DNA of 64,000 nucleotides from Actinacidiphila epipremni (GTDB lineage Bacteria; Actinomycetota; Actinomycetes; Streptomycetales; Streptomycetaceae): NCBI RefSeq assembly GCF_012034175.1, contig NZ_JAATEJ010000018.1, positions 1 to 64,000 of the forward strand, read 5' to 3'. Shown piece by piece: positions 61,990 to 64,000 of this stretch (position 1 is its first letter; each line of letters starts with the position of its first letter). The notes under the pieces were generated by a model. It saw only the letters and a program-made list of their open reading frames with translations, ran no database searches and was not told where the DNA came from. The position numbers and the translations under genes were made by a program.

Positions 61990-64000
61990 TCAGCCCACCG
62001 ACGAGTACGCCACGACGCCCCGCAGCAGCCCGTCCACGGCCTTGCGGGCGGTGCGCCGCACGGGGCTGCCCTCCGGCGCGGCCTCGCTGATCTGGCCCAG
62101 TACGTCGATGAGCTGCTTGCACCAGCGCACGAAGTCCCCGGCGGGCATGTCGGCGTCGCTCAGCACCGAGTCCAGGCTCTGCCCCGAGGCCCAGCGGTAG
62201 GCCGCCCACGCGAAGCCGAGGTCCGGCTCACGCTGGCCGACGCCCTCGGTCTGGTTGATCCGGTGGTCCTCCTCCAGCGCGTCCAGCCGGCCCCAGATCC
62301 GTACCATCTCGCCGAGCGCCGCCCGCGCGTTGCCGCTGGGCAGCTTGGGCGCGACCGCGTCGTCGGACTGCCGGGACTCGTAGACCAGCGCCGAGGCGCA
62401 CGCGGCCAGCTCCGCGGGCCCCAGGCCGTCCCACACCCCGTCGCGCAGGCACTCGCTGGCCAGCAGGTCCAGCTCGCCGTAGAGCCGGGCGAGCCGGCGG
62501 CCGTCGGCGGTGACCTTGTCGCCTTCGAGATAGCCCAGCTCGGCCAGGACCGCGCACACCCGGTCGAAGGTGCGGGCGATGGTGTTGGTGCGGCCCTCGA
62601 TGCGCCGCTCCAGCTGCTGGGTGTCGCGGCGCAGCCGCTGGTAGCGCTCGGCCCAGCGGGCGTGATCCTCGCGGTCGTCGCAGCCGTGGCAGGGGTGTGC
62701 ACGGATGGCGGCGCGCAACCGCATGATCTCGGTGTCGTCGGCGGCGGCCGACCGCTCCTTGCGGCGGTGGTGCGTGGGCGCGGCCCAGCCGGCGGTGCCG
62801 GCCTTGGAGCGCATCGCCGAGGCGAGGTCGCGGCGGGACTGCGGGCTGCGCGGGTTGAACGACTTGGGGATGCGCATCCGGTCCAGCGCCTCGACCGGCA
62901 CCGGGAAGTCCAGCTGGGCGAGCCGCTTGACCTGCCGCTCGGCGGTCAGCACCAGCGGGCGCGGCCCGTCGTGGTACTCGCCGTCGCGCGGGTGGCGCCC
63001 GCCGGCCCGGCCGGCCGGCAGCCCCGGCTCCAGCACCAGCGCGAGGCCCGCGTACTTGCCCGCGGGCACATGGATGATGTCGCCGGGCTTGAGCTTCTCC
63101 AGCGCGTCGGTCGCGGCGGCCCTGCGCTGGGCGGCGCCCTGCCGCGACAGGTTCGCCTCGCGGTCCTTCAGCTCGCGCCGCAGGTTCATGTACGCGTCGA
63201 AGTCGCCGAGGTGGCAGGTCATCGACGCGCGGTAGCCCTCCAGGCCCTCCTCGTTGCGCTGCACCTGCCGGGAGATCCCGACGACCGACCGGTCGGCCTG
63301 GAACTGCGCGAACGACGTCTCCAGCAGCTCGCGCGAGCGGTGCCGCCCGAACTGCCCCACGAGGTTGACCGCCATGTTGTACGACGGCTTGAACGACGAC
63401 CGCAGCGGATACGTACGGGTGCCGGCCAGGCCCGCGACCGCGCCCGGGTCGAAGCCGCGCTGCCACAGCACGACGGCATGGCCCTCGACGTCGATGCCGC
63501 GGCGGCCGGCCCGGCCGGTGAGCTGGGTGTACTCGCCCGGGGTGATGTCGGCGTGCATCTCGCCGTTCCACTTCACGAGCTTTTCCAGTACCACCGAGCG
63601 GGCCGGCATGTTGATGCCGAGCGCCAGTGTCTCGGTGGCGAAGACCGCCTTGACCAGGCCGGCGGTGAACAGCTCCTCGACGACCTCCTTGAAGGCCGGC
63701 AGCATCCCCGCGTGGTGGGCGGCGATACCGCGCTCCAGGCCCTCCAGCCACTCGAAGTAGCCGAGGACGTGCAGGTCCTCGTCGGGGATGGCGCGGGTGC
63801 GCTCCTCGACGATCGCCCGCACCCGGGCGCGGGCCTCGTCGTTGTTGAGCCGCAGCCCGGCGTACAGGCACTGCTGGACGGCGGCCTCGCAGCCGGCGCG
63901 GCTGAAGATGAAGGTGATGGCGGGCAGCAGGCCCTCGTTGTCGAGCCGGTCGATGACCTCGGCGCGGCTGGGTGTCCACACCCGGCTGCGGGCCCGCCGC
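61990..64000 (-). CDS. HelY/Ski2-type DEAD/DEAH-box RNA helicase, N-terminal part beyond the window
   Basis: About 670 residues are seen; the ATPase motifs I-III lie beyond the right edge. Present: AITFIFSRAGCEAAVQQCL (motif IV region), VFATETLALGINMPARSVVLEKLVKWNGE (motif V) and GEYTQLTGRAGRRGIDVEGHAVVLW (motif VI). The long C-terminal region has the DUF-type DSHCT helices typical of Ski2/Mtr4-like proteins (ERRIEGRTNTIARTFDRVCAVLAELGYLEGDKVTADGRRLARLYGELDLL). Actinobacterial homologues are called HelY and probably act in RNA processing or decay. Confidence 0.93.
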   Translation of the reverse strand, partial: RRARSRVWTPSRAEVIDRLDNEGLLPAITFIFSRAGCEAAVQQCLYAGLRLNNDEARARVRAIVEERTRAIPDEDLHVLGYFEWLEGLERGIAAHHAGMLPAFKEVVEELFTAGLVKAVFATETLALGINMPARSVVLEKLVKWNGEMHADITPGEYTQLTGRAGRRGIDVEGHAVVLWQRGFDPGAVAGLAGTRTYPLRSSFKPSYNMAVNLVGQFGRHRSRELLETSFAQFQADRSVVGISRQVQRNEEGLEGYRASMTCHLGDFDAYMNLRRELKDREANLSRQGAAQRRAAATDALEKLKPGDIIHVPAGKYAGLALVLEPGLPAGRAGGRHPRDGEYHDGPRPLVLTAERQVKRLAQLDFPVPVEALDRMRIPKSFNPRSPQSRRDLASAMRSKAGTAGWAAPTHHRRKERSAAADDTEIMRLRAAIRAHPCHGCDDREDHARWAERYQRLRRDTQQLERRIEGRTNTIARTFDRVCAVLAELGYLEGDKVTADGRRLARLYGELDLLASECLRDGVWDGLGPAELAACASALVYESRQSDDAVAPKLPSGNARAALGEMVRIWGRLDALEEDHRINQTEGVGQREPDLGFAWAAYRWASGQSLDSVLSDADMPAGDFVRWCKQLIDVLGQISEAAPEGSPVRRTARKAVDGLLRGVVAYSSVG

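Overview
The window is chromosomal DNA of a very GC-rich actinomycete, most likely Streptomyces or a close relative in the Streptomycetaceae. The evidence is strong G/C bias at third codon positions, many GTG starts, Tat and lipoprotein signals, CebR boxes and a DmdR/IdeR iron box. The block DUF1844 / infC-rpmI-rplT / TrmH methylase / histidine kinase / pheS-pheT is the order I recall for streptomycetes. No rRNA, tRNA, CRISPR array, insertion sequence or prophage was found.

Layout. 1-2350: a small accessory locus with a partial HTH regulator, a 56-residue RiPP-precursor-like peptide, an HExxH protein of the peptide-hydroxylase type, and a pentapeptide-repeat protein. 2470-6920: a Tat-exported GH10-like hydrolase facing away from a GH74 xyloglucanase with a CBM2, the latter behind a perfect CebR operator. 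7050-10060: 3-hydroxyacyl-CoA dehydrogenase, an orphan polysaccharide-type ABC ATPase and a SpoIIE-type phosphatase. 10057-10547: a gene-free nest of inverted repeats. 10548-18052: the translation block, with infC starting at ATC behind a leader that holds an intrinsic-terminator-like hairpin. 18436-26490: DUF1844, aquaporin, SseB, a mycosin-like protease coupled to a Pro-rich membrane protein, a PLP-fold III enzyme and a DUF2510 membrane protein. 26533-32258: LysR/TDT transporter pair, metal-receptor fold protein, 5'-3' exonuclease, lipoprotein deacetylase and FadR-type regulator. 32360-39464: a 1388-residue secreted S53 peptidase with kelch and CNA/CarboxypepD-like domains, a LuxR-type regulator and an MFS transporter.

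39616-45411 is the most unusual region: a tightly coupled operon of a PknG-like kinase (rubredoxin-like zinc site, kinase, TPRs), a zinc-ribbon/beta-sandwich segment, a CHAT caspase-like protease and an alpha/beta hydrolase. It faces a membrane protein with a coiled-coil. It resembles signalling and programmed-cell-death modules. The kinase frame appears to lose one base at a C-run near 42,450.

46368-51809: a GH5 cellulase with CBM2 behind a second perfect CebR box, an iron-box-controlled siderophore-interacting protein, and a PadR / ABC-2 efflux operon. 52037-61241: an APC permease, a TetR regulator and the four-gene DUF1989 pair / urea-type carboxylase / allophanate hydrolase operon. Both transcription units share a 13-bp motif within inverted repeats. 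The DUF1989 pair points to guanidine rather than plain urea as substrate. The window ends with a small lipoprotein and the C-terminal part of a HelY-type helicase.
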